This document shows, one piece after another, positions 17,285-27,719 of a stretch of 64,000 nucleotides of DNA. The stretch is taken from positions 124,001 through 188,000 of the forward strand of contig NZ_PTIX01000009.1 of the NCBI RefSeq assembly GCF_002934265.1, written 5' to 3'. Made by a program: the position numbers and the translations under genes. The notes beneath the pieces are model-generated. The model saw only the letters and a list, made by a program, of their open reading frames with translations. It was not told the DNA's origin and searched no databases. Numbering within the stretch: the first letter of the stretch is position 1; each line of letters starts with the position of its first letter. The stretch comes from Actinokineospora auranticolor. GTDB taxonomy: Bacteria; Actinomycetota; Actinomycetes; Mycobacteriales; Pseudonocardiaceae.

Positions 17285-17962
17285 ATGTCCGTCTCATCAC
17301 CGCTGCCCGCCAGTGTCGAACATGGGGAGAGCGTGCCCCGCCACGCCGTGGACCACGTCGAGGCGCGGGTGCGCGCGCTGTGCGAGCGGTACGCGCGCAA
17401 GCTGCCCTTCCACGGCTGGCACCACGTGGGCTTCGTGCGCGACAAGTCGGTCGAGTTCGCCCGCCTGAACGGCTCGGACGTGTCCGTGGTGGAGACCGCG
17501 GCGCTGGTGCACGACGTCAACTACCTGGTGCGGCGCAACTCGCCCGCGGCGGCGGGCAGCGGCCTGCGGCGGGCCGTCCTGGCCGACGCGGGTGTCGCAG
17601 ACCCGGTCGCGGAGTGGATCGACGCGCTGGTCGACGAGGCCGAGATGCGCACCAGGCACCGGCACATCTCCCGGGAGGCGCAGGCGCTCAGCGACGCCGA
17701 CACGCTGTTCAAGGCGCTGCCGGTGACCCCGGTGGTGCTCGCGCACCGCTACCTGGCGGAGAACGGGGTGAGCCTGCGCGAGCTGGCGAACAAGATCGTC
17801 GGCGAGCAGCGGGGCGCGCACGACGAGGGCTTCTACTTCTACTCCCCCGCCGCCGCGGCCGCGTACTCGCGGTGGGCCACGGCGAACCTGGAGCTGTGGC
17901 AGTGCATCAAGGAGTCACTCGACGACCCCACGGTCGAGCGGCTGCTCACCGCCGTCGGGTGA
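17285..17962 (+). CDS. HD-domain phosphohydrolase-like protein
   Basis: A 225-residue protein with an HD-type metal-binding pattern: FHGWHHVGFVRDKS (about 40-53), AALVHDVNYLV (about 76-86) and a later SDADTLFKA (about 141-149). This is the H...HD...D series of the HD superfamily of phosphohydrolases, whose substrates include nucleotides. ATG at 17285 is preceded by GGAAGGGGAAG, stronger than the in-frame TTG 27 nt upstream. A TACCAT -10 box at 17239-17244 would give a ~34-nt leader. The true substrate is unknown. Confidence 0.78.
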   Translation: MSVSSPLPASVEHGESVPRHAVDHVEARVRALCERYARKLPFHGWHHVGFVRDKSVEFARLNGSDVSVVETAALVHDVNYLVRRNSPAAAGSGLRRAVLADAGVADPVAEWIDALVDEAEMRTRHRHISREAQALSDADTLFKALPVTPVVLAHRYLAENGVSLRELANKIVGEQRGAHDEGFYFYSPAAAAAYSRWATANLELWQCIKESLDDPTVERLLTAVG

Positions 17963-18020
17963 ACCGGCACCGCGGGTGTCGACGTGACGCAGAACATGGT
18001 GTGACCGGACGGAGTGCGCG

Positions 18021-18055
18021 TCGCCGGGAAGCGGCGAGAACCGGGTGGAAACCGG
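18021..18055. terminator. Weak tandem hairpins between convergent HD and ctaB genes
   Basis: TCGCCG-ggaag-CGGCGA (18021-18037) followed by ACCGG/CCGGT arms (18040-18056). Stems are short; the position between two gene ends is the main argument. Confidence 0.4.
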
Positions 18056-19003
18056 TCAGAACGGCCAGCCGGTGACCGGCAGGCCCAGCGCCGAGTCGAC
18101 GGCGAGCGCCACGAACACGGCCGTCAGGTAGGTGTTCGACAGGTGGAACAGCTTCATCGGCTTGGCGGGCTCACCGCGCCGCACGGCCGACTCCAGCTTG
18201 TGCGCGTACACCAGGAACCAGGCGCCCGCGAGGATCGAGAACGCGGCGAACACCCAGCCGGTGGCGGGCACCAGCAGCAGCGTCCACAGGACCATGACCC
18301 ACGAGTAGATGACGATCTGCTTGGCGACGTGCTGCGGGGTGGCCACGACCGGCAGCATCGGCACGCCCGCGGCGGCGTAGTCGTCGCGGAACTTCATGGC
18401 CAGCGCCCAGAAGTGCGGCGGGGTCCAGAAGAAGATCACGCCGAACATGACCAGCGCGGGCCACCCGACGTCGCCGGTCACCGCGGACCAGCCGATGACC
18501 ACCGGCATGCAGCCCGCGGCACCGCCCCAGACGATGTTCTGCGAGGTCCGGCGCTTGAGGACCATCGTGTACACGAGGACGTAGAACAGGATCGCGCCCA
18601 CGGCCATGGCCGCGGCCAGCAGGTTCGTCGTGGCGTAGAGCCAGCCGAAGGACAGCACGCCGAGCACCAGCCCGAAGACCAGCGCGTTGCGCGTCGGCAC
18701 CGCGTGCCGGGCCAGCGGTCGGGACTTGGTGCGCTTCATCACCGCGTCGATGTCGGCGTCCACCACGCAGTTGAGCGCGTTCGCGCTGCCCGCCGCCATG
18801 GTGCCGCCGACGAGGGTGTTGAGCACCAGCCACGGCGACGGGATGCCGCGCGCGGCCAGCAGCATCGCGGGCACCGTGGTGACCAGCAGCAGCTCGATGA
18901 TGCGCGGCTTGGTGAGCGCCACGTAGGCGCCGACCACGGCCCGCGCGGACCGCCGGGCCGGGGTCTCGGCGGTGTCGGCGGGCACGGGGATCACCGACGA
19001 CAT
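18056..19003 (-). CDS. ctaB: Protoheme IX farnesyltransferase (heme O synthase)
   Basis: UbiA-family membrane prenyltransferase that adds a farnesyl group to protoheme to make heme O, the substrate of CtaA. The 315-residue protein has about nine TM helices, the first prenyl-diphosphate/Mg motif in [18 protein letters not shown] and the second region [16 protein letters not shown]. The ATG at 19003 is chosen over an upstream GTG because CGGAGGAGCGAG precedes it directly. It is divergent from tkt; a TAACAT box on the minus strand (19115-19120) may be its -10. Pairing of ctaB with tkt is conserved in actinobacteria. Confidence 0.95.
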   Translation of the reverse strand: MSSVIPVPADTAETPARRSARAVVGAYVALTKPRIIELLLVTTVPAMLLAARGIPSPWLVLNTLVGGTMAAGSANALNCVVDADIDAVMKRTKSRPLARHAVPTRNALVFGLVLGVLSFGWLYATTNLLAAAMAVGAILFYVLVYTMVLKRRTSQNIVWGGAAGCMPVVIGWSAVTGDVGWPALVMFGVIFFWTPPHFWALAMKFRDDYAAAGVPMLPVVATPQHVAKQIVIYSWVMVLWTLLLVPATGWVFAAFSILAGAWFLVYAHKLESAVRRGEPAKPMKLFHLSNTYLTAVFVALAVDSALGLPVTGWPF

Positions 19004-19333
19004 CTCGCTCCTCCGGGTCTGGTCCGCACTCTCGTCCTGCACCGCCGCGACCGGGTGTCGGCCCTGTCACAGCGGGGGCGCGCCGTCCGCGCGAGAGCCG
19101 CGGCGACGGGGGAAATGTTAACCGCGCGGTATCCGGGTACACGTATCGGGTGGCTGGGTGTCGCCGGCGAACGGTGGGAGATCACACGGTGGGGGTCCCA
19201 CGACTACGCTGGCCGACGGACCAGGGATGACACGCGGAACGGCCGTACCCGCCGCCCCCGGGATCGATAAAGCCCGGGTGCGCAAGACTGTGGTCCGCCG
19301 AACCGCCCGATGGGAAATGGGAGCTGGAAGTCC
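19004..19333. other. Divergent promoter region between ctaB and tkt
   Basis: No gene seen. It contains a candidate ctaB -10 (TAACAT, minus strand, 19115-19120) and a candidate tkt -10 (TACGCT, plus strand, 19205-19210); neither has a convincing -35 box. Confidence 0.5.
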
Positions 19334-21442
19334 GTGTCCGTCAGTAGTGAACTGCCCGCCGAACTGACCGAACTCACCCGAGCGACGCTCCCGGATGACT
19401 GGACCGACCTCGACCGGCGCGCCGTCGACACCGTCCGGGTGCTCGCCGCCGACGCCGTGCAGAAGGTCGGCAACGGCCACCCCGGCACCGCGATGAGCCT
19501 CGCGCCGGTGGCCTACGCGCTCTACCAGCGGGTCATGCGCCACGACCCGAGCGACCCGCACTGGATCGGCCGCGACCGGTTCGTGCTCTCCGCTGGCCAC
19601 TCCAGCCTGACCCAGTACCTGCAGCTGTTCCTCTCGGGCTACGGCCTGGAGATCGAGGACATCCAGGCGCTGCGCACCTGGGGCTCGAAGACCCCGGGGC
19701 ACCCGGAGGTGCGCCACACCGCCGGTGTCGAGATCACCACCGGGCCGCTGGGCCAGGGCCTGGCGTCCGCGGTCGGCATGGCCATGGCCGCCCGCCGCGA
19801 GCGCGGCCTGTTCGACCCGGACGCGGCGGCGGGCGAGAGCCCGTTCGACCACCACGTGTACGTCATCGCCTCCGACGGCGACATCGAGGAGGGCGTGACC
19901 TCCGAGGCGTCGTCCCTGGCCGGGCGCCAGGAGCTGGGCAACCTCACCGTCGTCTACGACGACAACAAGATCTCCATCGAGGACGACACCACCGTCGCCC
20001 TGTCGGAGGACACCGCCAAGCGCTACGAGTCCTACGGCTGGCACGTGCAGGTCGTCGAGGGCGGCGAGAACGTCACCGGCATCCTGGACGCGCTGGCCGC
20101 GGCCAAGGCGGAGACCACCCGCCCGTCGTTCATCCTGCTGCGCACGGTGATCGGGTTCCCGGCGCCGACGCTGCAGAACACCGGCAAGGCGCACGGCGCC
20201 GCGCTGGGCACCGAAGAGGTCGCCGCGGTCAAGAAGATCCTCGGCTTCGACCCGGAGCAGAGCTTCGTCGTCGAGCCGGAGGTGCTCTCGCACACCCGCG
20301 AGGCGGTCAAGCGCGGCGAGGCGGCGCACGCCGAGTGGCAGACGTCGTTCGACGCGTGGAAGTCGGCCAACCCCGAGCGGCACGCGCTGCTGGTCCGCGC
20401 GCAGGCCTACGAGCTGCCCGCGGGGTTCGACGAGGCCCTGCCGACCTGGGAGCCCGACGCCAAGGGCGTGGCGACCCGCAAGGCCTCCGGTGACGTGCTC
20501 AACGCGATCGGCGGGCTGCTGCCGGAGCTGTGGGGCGGCTCGGCCGACCTGGCGGAGAGCAACAACACCACGATCAAGGGCGCCGACTCGTTCGGCCCGC
20601 CGTCCGCGGCGACCAAGCACTGGAACACCACCCCGTACGGGCGGACCCTGCACTTCGGCGTGCGCGAGCACGCGATGGGCTCCATCCTCAACGGCATCGT
20701 GCTGCACGGCCCGACCCGGCCCTACGGCGGCACGTTCCTGGTCTTCAGCGACTACATGCGACCCGCGGTGCGGCTCGCGGCGCTGAGCAAGCTGCCGGTC
20801 ACCTACGTGTGGACGCACGACTCCATCGGTCTCGGCGAGGACGGCCCGACGCACCAGCCGATCGAGCACCTGGCCGCGCTGCGCGCGATCCCGGGCCTGA
20901 TCGTGCTGCGCCCGGGTGACGCCAACGAGACCGCGGCCGCGTGGCGGACGACGCTGTCGCAGTCGGACGCCCCCGTCGCGCTCGCGCTGACCCGGCAGAA
21001 CCTGCCGGTGCTGGCGGGCACCAAGGAGAAGGCGCGCGAGGGCGTGGCCAAGGGCGGGTACGTCCTCCTCGACTCCGAGGGCGAGCCGCAGGTCGTGCTG
21101 ATCGGCACGGGGTCGGAGCTGCAGATCGCCGTCGAGGCCGCCGAGGTGCTGGCCAAGGAGGGTGTCGCCGCCCGCGTCGTGTCGCTGCCGTCGGTCGAGC
21201 TGTTCGACGCGCAGGACAAGTCCTACCGCGACTCGGTCATCCCGCCGTCGGTCAAGGCGCGCGTGGTGGTGGAGGCGGGTATCGCCCAGCCGTGGCACAA
21301 GTACACCGGCGACGCGGGCGAGATCGTGTCCATCGAGCACTTCGGCGCGTCGGCGGACTACCAGACCCTGTACCGCGAGTTCGGCATCACCACCGAGGCC
21401 GTCGTCGCCGCCGCGCGCAAGTCCGTCGCCGCGGCTTCCTGA
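19334..21442 (+). CDS. tkt: Transketolase
   Basis: Thiamine-diphosphate enzyme of the non-oxidative pentose phosphate pathway, transferring two-carbon ketol units between sugar phosphates. The 702 residues match the usual length. Motifs seen are [20 protein letters not shown], the ThDP/Mg region [20 protein letters not shown] to VVYDDNKIS (about residues 175-210), the central pyrimidine domain with [15 protein letters not shown] and a C-terminal domain. GTG at 19334 is chosen because GGGAGCTGGAAG precedes it; an ATG 24 nt upstream is possible. It is the first gene of the tkt-tal-pgi-zwf-opcA-pgl cluster. Confidence 0.96.
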   Translation: MSVSSELPAELTELTRATLPDDWTDLDRRAVDTVRVLAADAVQKVGNGHPGTAMSLAPVAYALYQRVMRHDPSDPHWIGRDRFVLSAGHSSLTQYLQLFLSGYGLEIEDIQALRTWGSKTPGHPEVRHTAGVEITTGPLGQGLASAVGMAMAARRERGLFDPDAAAGESPFDHHVYVIASDGDIEEGVTSEASSLAGRQELGNLTVVYDDNKISIEDDTTVALSEDTAKRYESYGWHVQVVEGGENVTGILDALAAAKAETTRPSFILLRTVIGFPAPTLQNTGKAHGAALGTEEVAAVKKILGFDPEQSFVVEPEVLSHTREAVKRGEAAHAEWQTSFDAWKSANPERHALLVRAQAYELPAGFDEALPTWEPDAKGVATRKASGDVLNAIGGLLPELWGGSADLAESNNTTIKGADSFGPPSAATKHWNTTPYGRTLHFGVREHAMGSILNGIVLHGPTRPYGGTFLVFSDYMRPAVRLAALSKLPVTYVWTHDSIGLGEDGPTHQPIEHLAALRAIPGLIVLRPGDANETAAAWRTTLSQSDAPVALALTRQNLPVLAGTKEKAREGVAKGGYVLLDSEGEPQVVLIGTGSELQIAVEAAEVLAKEGVAARVVSLPSVELFDAQDKSYRDSVIPPSVKARVVVEAGIAQPWHKYTGDAGEIVSIEHFGASADYQTLYREFGITTEAVVAAARKSVAAAS

Positions 21443-21471
21443 TCCGCCCGACCTCAAGAGGGAGGCACGAA

Positions 21472-22581
21472 ATGACTGACATCCTCAAGCAGCTCTCCGA
21501 CGCCGGGGTCTCGATCTGGCTCGACGACCTCTCCCGGGAGCGGCTCACCTCCGGCAACCTCGCCGAGCTGATCCGCGACCAGCACGTCGTCGGCGTCACC
21601 ACCAACCCGACGATCTTCGCGTCCGCGCTGGCGGACGGCGAGGCGTACGACGCGCAGGTGCGCGAGCTGGTCGAGCGGGGCGCGGACCTCGACGCCGCCG
21701 TCCGCGAGCTGACCACCTCGGACGTGCGCAACGCCTGCGACCTGTTCCGCGACGTGTTCGCCGCCAGCGGCGGCGTCGACGGCCGGGTGTCGATCGAGGT
21801 CGACCCGCGGCTGGCGCACGACACCGACGCCACCGTGGCCGAGGCGCTCGACCTGTGGAAGGCCGTGGACCGGCCCAACCTGCTGGTCAAGATCCCGGCC
21901 ACCGAGGCGGGCCTGCCCGCGATCACCCGGGTGATCGCCGAGGGCGTCAGCGTGAACGTGACGCTGATCTTCTCGGTCGAGCGCCACCGGGCCGTCATGG
22001 ACGCGTACCTGGCAGGCCTGGAGCAGGCCAAGTCCAACGGGCACGACCCGCGCTCGATCCACTCCGTCGCGTCCTTCTTCGTGTCCCGTGTGGACACCGA
22101 GGTGGACAAGCGGCTCGACGCGATCGGCACCGACGAGGCCAAGGGCCTGCGCGGCCTGGCCGCGGTCGCCAACGCCCGGCTTGCCTACGCCGCCTTCGAG
22201 GAGACCTTCTCGGGGGCGCGCTGGGAAAGCCTGGCCGAAGCGGGGGCGAACAAGCAGCGTCCACTGTGGGCGTCCACCGGCACCAAGAACCCGGACTACC
22301 CGGACACCCTCTACGTCGACGAGCTGGTCGTCGCCGCGACGGTGAACACGATGCCGGAAAAGACCCTGCGCGCGGTCGCCGACCACGGCAGGATCACCGG
22401 TGACACCGTGACCGGGCGGGCCGCGGAAGCCAAGGACGTCTACGACCGGCTCGCCGCCGCCGGGATCGATGTCGACGACGTCTACCGCGCCCTGGAGGAC
22501 GAGGGCGTGGACAAGTTCGAGAAGTCCTGGGCGGAACTGCTCGAGACCGTCCGCGGTCAGCTCGACCGTGCTAAGAGCTGA
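21472..22581 (+). CDS. tal: Transaldolase
   Basis: Transfers a dihydroxyacetone unit between sedoheptulose 7-phosphate and glyceraldehyde 3-phosphate. The 369-residue protein is of the longer actinobacterial type. The Schiff-base lysine lies in [16 protein letters not shown] (Lys about 141), and [13 protein letters not shown] and [12 protein letters not shown] are family motifs. ATG follows GAGGGAGGCACGAA, 29 bp after the tkt stop, consistent with an operon. No terminator separates it from pgi. Confidence 0.96.
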   Translation: MTDILKQLSDAGVSIWLDDLSRERLTSGNLAELIRDQHVVGVTTNPTIFASALADGEAYDAQVRELVERGADLDAAVRELTTSDVRNACDLFRDVFAASGGVDGRVSIEVDPRLAHDTDATVAEALDLWKAVDRPNLLVKIPATEAGLPAITRVIAEGVSVNVTLIFSVERHRAVMDAYLAGLEQAKSNGHDPRSIHSVASFFVSRVDTEVDKRLDAIGTDEAKGLRGLAAVANARLAYAAFEETFSGARWESLAEAGANKQRPLWASTGTKNPDYPDTLYVDELVVAATVNTMPEKTLRAVADHGRITGDTVTGRAAEAKDVYDRLAAAGIDVDDVYRALEDEGVDKFEKSWAELLETVRGQLDRAKS

Positions 22582-22658
22582 ACGCACAGGTTTTTCTCAT
22601 GAGTGATACCAGGAGAGGCTGACGCCACGTCATGGCAGAGCACCTTGGAGATGTCGCA

Positions 22659-24257
22659 GTGACCATCGTTGACGAGCGGCTCACCGAGGAGGCCGCCCCG
22701 CTCGTCCGACAACTCGTCGAGGAGCGGGTGGCGTCCGCGCTCACCGCGGCGGACCCCACGCTGTGGGGTCCGGCCGCGGAGTCCGAGTCGGCCATCCGGC
22801 TCGCCTGGACGACCCTGGCGGAGACCTCCCGCCCCCTCCTGGCCGAGATCGACGCCCTCCGCGCGGAGTTGCACGCGGAGGGCGTCGACCGGGTGGTCCT
22901 CGCGGGCATGGGCGGTTCGTCGCTCGCCCCCGAGGTCATCACCGGGACGGCGGGCGTGCCGCTGGTCGTCCTGGACACCACCGACCCCGGTCAGGTCGCC
23001 GACGCGCTGGCGGGCGAACTTGCCCGTACCGTGCTGGTGGTGTCGTCCAAGTCCGGGTCCACTGTGGAGACCGACAGCCACCGCCGGGTCTTCGCCGCCG
23101 CGTTCGCCGCGGAGGGCATCGACCCGGCGTCGCGCATCGTCGTGGTCACGGACCCGGGCTCGCCGCTGGAGAAGTCCGCCACGGAGGCGGGCTACCGGCG
23201 GGTCTTCCAGGCCGACCCGAACGTGGGCGGCCGGTACTCGGCGCTGACCGCGTTCGGGCTGGTGCCCGCCGGGCTGGCGGGGGCCGACGTGGCCGCGCTG
23301 CTCGACGAGGCCGCCGCCGCGGCGGTCGTGCTGTCCCAGGACAGCGCGGACAACCCGGCGCTGGTGCTGGCCTCGGCGCTGGGCGCGGCGCACGCGCGCG
23401 GCGCGGAGAAGGTCGTGCTGGCCGACACCGGCTCGGGCGTCAAGGGCTTCGGCGACTGGGCCGAGCAGCTGGTGGCCGAGTCCACCGGCAAGGAGGGCAC
23501 CGGCCTGCTGCCGGTCGTCGTGGAGTCCCCGACGGCCCCGGGCTTCGCCGACGCGGGTGACGACGCCACGGCCGTGGCGATCGGCGCCCCCGGCGGCGGC
23601 GCGCGGATCGCGACCCGGGGCAGCCTGGGTGGCCTGATCCTGCTGTGGGAGTACGCCACGGCGATCGCGGGCAGGCTGCTCGGGATCAACCCGTTCGACC
23701 AGCCGGACGTCGAGGCGGCCAAGAAGGCCGCGCGGGCGCTGCTGGACTCCCCGGGCACCGAGGAGCGGGCACCGGCGCTGGTCGAGGGACCGGTCGAGGT
23801 TCACCCGTCCGAGGGGTTGTTGCCGGAGGGCACCACCACGCTCGCGGGCGCGCTGAACGCGCTGTTCGCCGCGGCCCCGGCCGCCGGGTACGTCTCGCTG
23901 CAGGTCTACCTCGACCGGCTCGACGACGCCTCGGCGACGCTGCTGCGGACCGAGGTGGCGCGCAAGACCGGGCTGCAGACCACTTTCGGGTGGGGGCCGC
24001 GGTTCCTGCACTCGACCGGCCAGTACCACAAGGGCGGGCACCAGAACGGTGTCTTCCTCCAGGTGACCGGCGCGTCCGAGGTGGACGTCGAGGTCCCCGA
24101 CCGCCCGTACACCCTGGGCGTGCTCCAGCACGCGCAGGCGCTGGGCGACGGTCAGGTGCTCGTCGAGCACGGCAGGCCCGTGCTGCGGCTGCACTTCACC
24201 GACCGCGCGGCGGGTCTGGCGCGGCTGGTCGAGGCGCTGGCGGAGGTGGGCGCGTGA
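22659..24257 (+). CDS. pgi: Glucose-6-phosphate isomerase
   Basis: Interconverts glucose 6-phosphate and fructose 6-phosphate, linking the pentose phosphate cycle to glycolysis. The protein (about 532 residues) has the SIS sugar-isomerase signature VLVVSSKSGSTVETDSHRRV, VLAGMGGSSLAPEVI at the first subdomain and GQYHKGGHQNGVFLQVTG near the C terminus. It belongs to the form found beside tal and zwf in actinobacteria. I favour the GTG at 22659 because TTGGAG lies 9 nt upstream; an ATG at 22632 would add nine residues but its purine tract is about 14 nt away. The stop overlaps zwf (GTGA). Confidence 0.93.
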   Translation: MTIVDERLTEEAAPLVRQLVEERVASALTAADPTLWGPAAESESAIRLAWTTLAETSRPLLAEIDALRAELHAEGVDRVVLAGMGGSSLAPEVITGTAGVPLVVLDTTDPGQVADALAGELARTVLVVSSKSGSTVETDSHRRVFAAAFAAEGIDPASRIVVVTDPGSPLEKSATEAGYRRVFQADPNVGGRYSALTAFGLVPAGLAGADVAALLDEAAAAAVVLSQDSADNPALVLASALGAAHARGAEKVVLADTGSGVKGFGDWAEQLVAESTGKEGTGLLPVVVESPTAPGFADAGDDATAVAIGAPGGGARIATRGSLGGLILLWEYATAIAGRLLGINPFDQPDVEAAKKAARALLDSPGTEERAPALVEGPVEVHPSEGLLPEGTTTLAGALNALFAAAPAAGYVSLQVYLDRLDDASATLLRTEVARKTGLQTTFGWGPRFLHSTGQYHKGGHQNGVFLQVTGASEVDVEVPDRPYTLGVLQHAQALGDGQVLVEHGRPVLRLHFTDRAAGLARLVEALAEVGA

Positions 24258-25786
24258 CCGCCAGGACGTGGGTCAACCCGCTGCGCGACGAGCGCGACAA
24301 GCGGCTGCCGCGGATCGCGGGCCCGTGCGGCCTGGTGATCTTCGGCGTGACCGGTGACCTGTCCCGCAAGAAGCTGATGCCCGCGATCTACGACCTGGCC
24401 AACCGCGGCCTGCTGCCGCCGGGCTTCTCGCTCGTCGGCTTCGCCCGCCGGGACTGGGAGGACCAGGACTTCGGGCAGGTCGTCTACGAGGCGGTCAAGC
24501 AGCACGCGCGGACCCCGTTCCGCGACTCGGTGTGGGACCGCCTCGCCGAGGGCTTCCGGTTCGTGCAGGGCTCCTTCGACGACGACGCCGCGTTCGACAA
24601 GCTGGCCGAGACCGTCAAGGAACTCGACGAGCTGCGCGGCACCAGCGGCAACCACGCGTTCTACCTGTCGATCCCGCCGGGGGCGTTCCCGGTGGTGACC
24701 AAGCAGCTGGCCCGCTCCGGCCTGGCGGGCGCCAAGCCGGACGAGTGGCGGCGGGTGGTCATCGAGAAGCCGTTCGGACACGACCTGGCCAGCGCCAAGC
24801 AGCTCAACGGCGTGGTCAACGACGTGTTCCCCGAGGACTCGGTGTTCCGCATCGACCACTACCTCGGCAAGGAGACGGTGCAGAACCTGTTGGCGCTGCG
24901 CTTCGCCAACCAGCTGTTCGAGCCGATCTGGAACGCCAACTACGTCGACCACGTGCAGATCACCATGGCCGAGGACATCGGTCTCGGTGGCCGCGCGGGC
25001 TACTACGACGGCATCGGCGCCGCGCGCGACGTCATCCAGAACCACCTGCTCCAGTTGCTCGCGCTGACCGCGATGGAGGAGCCGGTCTCCTTCCGCCCCA
25101 AGGCGCTGCGCACCGAGAAGATCAAGGTGCTGGAGGCGACGAAGGCGGTCGGGCCGTTCGGCGAGACCACCGCGCGCGGGCAGTACCTGGGCGGCTGGCA
25201 GGGCGGGCAGAAGGTGCCCGGTCTGCTGGAGGAGGAGGGGTTCGACAAGAACTCCACCACCGAGACCTTCGCCGCGATCACCCTCGAGGTGAACACCCGG
25301 CGCTGGGCGGGGGTGCCGTTCTACCTGCGCACCGGCAAGCGCCTGGGCCGCCGGGTCACCGAGATCGCGGTGGTGTTCAAGCGCGCCCCGCACCTGCCGT
25401 TCGACGACACCGCCACCGAGGAACTGGGGCAGAACGCCCTGGTGGTGCGGGTGCAGCCGGACGAGGGCGTGACCCTGCGGTTCGGCTCGAAGGTGCCGGG
25501 CAACGCGATGGAGGTCCGGGACGTGTCCATGGACTTCAGCTACGGCCACGCGTTCACCGAGTCCTCCCCGGAGGCCTACGAGCGGCTGCTGCTCGACGTG
25601 CTGCTCGGCGAGCCGTCGCTGTTCCCGGTCAACCAGGAAGTGGAGCTGTCCTGGGAGATCCTGGAGCCGGTGCTCAAGCACTGGGCCACCGCCGGTAAGC
25701 CGGAGGGCTATCCATCGGGCACCTGGGGCCCTGATTCCGCTGAGAAGATGCTTTCCCGGACCGGGCGTCATTGGAGGCGACCGTGA
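24254..25786 (+). CDS. zwf: Glucose-6-phosphate 1-dehydrogenase
   Basis: First enzyme of the oxidative pentose phosphate branch, oxidising glucose 6-phosphate to 6-phosphogluconolactone with NADP. The 510 residues include the Rossmann motif IFGVTGDLSRKKLMPAIYDL (about 28-47), the substrate/active-site motif RIDHYLGKETVQNLLALRF and the downstream IRNPxxQNHLLQ-type element DVIQNHLLQLLALTAMEEP. The start GTG overlaps the pgi stop. Its stop overlaps the GTG of a 25-codon ORF that leads to opcA; OpcA is a required partner of this enzyme in corynebacteria and mycobacteria. Confidence 0.97.
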   Translation: MTARTWVNPLRDERDKRLPRIAGPCGLVIFGVTGDLSRKKLMPAIYDLANRGLLPPGFSLVGFARRDWEDQDFGQVVYEAVKQHARTPFRDSVWDRLAEGFRFVQGSFDDDAAFDKLAETVKELDELRGTSGNHAFYLSIPPGAFPVVTKQLARSGLAGAKPDEWRRVVIEKPFGHDLASAKQLNGVVNDVFPEDSVFRIDHYLGKETVQNLLALRFANQLFEPIWNANYVDHVQITMAEDIGLGGRAGYYDGIGAARDVIQNHLLQLLALTAMEEPVSFRPKALRTEKIKVLEATKAVGPFGETTARGQYLGGWQGGQKVPGLLEEEGFDKNSTTETFAAITLEVNTRRWAGVPFYLRTGKRLGRRVTEIAVVFKRAPHLPFDDTATEELGQNALVVRVQPDEGVTLRFGSKVPGNAMEVRDVSMDFSYGHAFTESSPEAYERLLLDVLLGEPSLFPVNQEVELSWEILEPVLKHWATAGKPEGYPSGTWGPDSAEKMLSRTGRHWRRP

Positions 25787-25860
25787 GTTTCCCCGCTACT
25801 CCCGCGATAGATAGCCGACCGGGTGCGGGTGTCCCGCGAGGGCACAGGAGGCGACCGTGA
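25783..25860 (+). CDS. Candidate 25-residue coupling ORF between zwf and opcA
   Basis: GTG at 25783 overlaps the zwf stop (GTGA), and the TGA at 25858-25860 overlaps the opcA GTG in the same way. The ORF has its own GGAGG 6 nt upstream. Its peptide starts VSFPATPAIDSRPG and ends HRRRP. The 14-base string GGAGGCGACCGTGA occurs at both ends, 74 bp apart. The simplest role is passing ribosomes from zwf to opcA; a functional peptide is not excluded. Chance is possible for so short an ORF, and no family is recognised. Confidence 0.4.
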   Translation: MSFPATPAIDSRPGAGVPRGHRRRP

Positions 25861-26981
25861 TCATCGACCTGCCCTCGACCACCACCTCGCAGGTCAACTC
25901 GAAGCTGGTGCACCTGCGCGAGCAGGGTGGCGCCACGGCGTTGGGCCGGGTGCTCACGCTGGTCATCGTGACCGATGACGGCGCGAAGACCGAGGACGCG
26001 ATAGACGCCGCGAACGACGCCAGCCGCGAACACCCCTGCCGGGTGATCGTGGTGGCCCGCGGCGCGCGCAAGGCCGCGGCCCGGCTGGACGCGCAGATCC
26101 GGGTCGGCGGCGACGCCGGTGCCAGCGAGGTCGTGGTGCTGCGGCTCTACGGCGCGCTGGCCGACGAGGGCGCGGGCTGCGTGATCCCGCTGCTGCTGCC
26201 GGACGCGCCGGTCGTGGCGTGGTGGCCCTTCGAGGCGCCCGCCAAGCCCGCGGAGGACCCGATCGGGCGGCTGGCGCAGCGCCGGATCACCGACTCGGCC
26301 GCCGAGCGCAACCCGATCAAGGCGCTGGAGGTGCGGCAGAAGCACTACACCGACGGCGACACCGACCTGGCCTGGACCAGGTTGACGCTGTGGCGGGCGG
26401 TGCTGGCGGCGTCGCTGGACCTGCCGCCGTACGAGAAGGTCACCGCGGCCACGGTCACCGGGGAGGGCGACTCGCCGTCGACCGACCTGTTGGCGGGCTG
26501 GTTGGCGGCGCGGCTGCGGATCCCGGTGAAGCGGGCCAAGGCGGCGACCGGCCAGGGGATCGTCTCGGTCGTGCTGGAGCGCAAGTCGGGTGCGGTGGAG
26601 CTGGTCCGCCCCGACGGCAAGGTGGGCACGCTGACCCAGCCGGGCCAGCCCGCCCGCCGGGTCGCGCTCCAGCGGCGGGAGGTGCGCGACTGCCTGGCGG
26701 AGGAGCTGCGCAGGTTGGACGCGGACGAGCCGTTCGAGGAGACGTTGCAGGGGTTGGGCAAGATCGTGCGGGGTCGTACGCCGGTGAAGGTGCCGTCGAA
26801 GGCGCCGGTGCCGGAGCAGGCGGGTACCCCGGCGGTGAGCGCGGCGGACGCGGCGTCGGCCGCCGAGGACGCGGCCAAGCCGTCCCCGAAGTCCAACGGC
26901 AAGGCGGGCAAGACCTCCGCCAAGTCCGGTTCCCGCACCGCAGGCACCCGCCAACCCGTGAAGAGCGGCAAGGGGAAGTAA
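25857..26981 (+). CDS. opcA: Glucose-6-phosphate dehydrogenase assembly protein OpcA
   Basis: Allosteric/assembly partner of Zwf in actinobacteria. The 374-residue protein begins MIIDLPSTTTSQVNSKLVHL and contains the family segments CRVIVVARG, EVVVLRLYGALADEGAGCV, PVVAWWPFEAP and ITDSAAERNPIKALEVRQKH. The last ~75 residues are a low-complexity Lys/Ala/Ser/Pro tail (KSNGKAGKTSAKSGSRTAGT), probably disordered. The start GTG follows CACAGGAGGCGACC. The stop TAA overlaps the pgl ATG (TAATG), so zwf, opcA and pgl are likely translated in series. Confidence 0.95.
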   Translation: MIIDLPSTTTSQVNSKLVHLREQGGATALGRVLTLVIVTDDGAKTEDAIDAANDASREHPCRVIVVARGARKAAARLDAQIRVGGDAGASEVVVLRLYGALADEGAGCVIPLLLPDAPVVAWWPFEAPAKPAEDPIGRLAQRRITDSAAERNPIKALEVRQKHYTDGDTDLAWTRLTLWRAVLAASLDLPPYEKVTAATVTGEGDSPSTDLLAGWLAARLRIPVKRAKAATGQGIVSVVLERKSGAVELVRPDGKVGTLTQPGQPARRVALQRREVRDCLAEELRRLDADEPFEETLQGLGKIVRGRTPVKVPSKAPVPEQAGTPAVSAADAASAAEDAAKPSPKSNGKAGKTSAKSGSRTAGTRQPVKSGKGK

Positions 26982-27700
26982 TGAGCGAGCAGAGCGTTGT
27001 CGTCCACCAGTCCGCGGAAATCCTCGCCGCGGCCACCGCGGCTCGCCTGATCACCACCCTGACCGACCTGCAAGCCACCCGCCACGTGGTCGCCATCGGC
27101 CTCACGGGTGGGCGGACGGGGATCGAGGTGCTGAACCAGGTCAACAAGAGCCCGGCCCGCGACGCGGTGGACTGGTCCGCCGTGGAGATCTACTGGGGCG
27201 ACGAACGCTTCCTGCCCGCCGGGGACCCGGAGCGCAACGAGACCCAGGCCCGCACGGTCCTGTTGGACCACGTCCCGGTCCCGGAGTCCCGCATCCACGC
27301 CATCCCCCCGTCCGACGGCGACTTCGGCGACGACCCGGACGCGGCGGCGAAGGCGTACGCGGAACTGATGACCGGGGTGGCCTTGGACGTGCTGCTGGTG
27401 GGGGTCGGGGAGGAAGGGCACACGTTGTCCGTCTTCCCGGACTCCCCGGCGGTCCGCGAGGGCAGGGCCACGGTCATCGCGGTGCGGGACTGCCCCAAGC
27501 CGCCGCCCACGCGGGTGTCGCTGACGCTGCCCGCCGCCCGCCGCGCCTCTCAGGTGTGGCTCGTGACGGCAGGCGAGAGCAAGGCGGAGGCCGTGACGGC
27601 GGCCTTGTCGGACGCGTCGGAGACGGACATCCCGGCAGCGGGCGCGACGGGTCGGGACATCACATTGTGGCTCGTGGACCGAGCGGCTGCGGGACGGTAG
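26981..27700 (+). CDS. pgl: 6-phosphogluconolactonase
   Basis: Hydrolyses 6-phosphogluconolactone, the Zwf product. The 239 residues have the NagB/Pgl fold signatures IGLTGGRTGIEVLNQV (about 41-56), WSAVEIYWGDERFLP (about 66-80) and DVLLVGVGEEGHTLSVFPDS (about 134-153), with the catalytic-region histidine in GHT. ATG overlaps the opcA stop. It is the last gene of the operon and is followed at 20 bp by a strong terminator. Confidence 0.95.
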   Translation: MSEQSVVVHQSAEILAAATAARLITTLTDLQATRHVVAIGLTGGRTGIEVLNQVNKSPARDAVDWSAVEIYWGDERFLPAGDPERNETQARTVLLDHVPVPESRIHAIPPSDGDFGDDPDAAAKAYAELMTGVALDVLLVGVGEEGHTLSVFPDSPAVREGRATVIAVRDCPKPPPTRVSLTLPAARRASQVWLVTAGESKAEAVTAALSDASETDIPAAGATGRDITLWLVDRAAAGR

Positions 27701-27719
27701 TTCGGGTAGGACTGGACGC

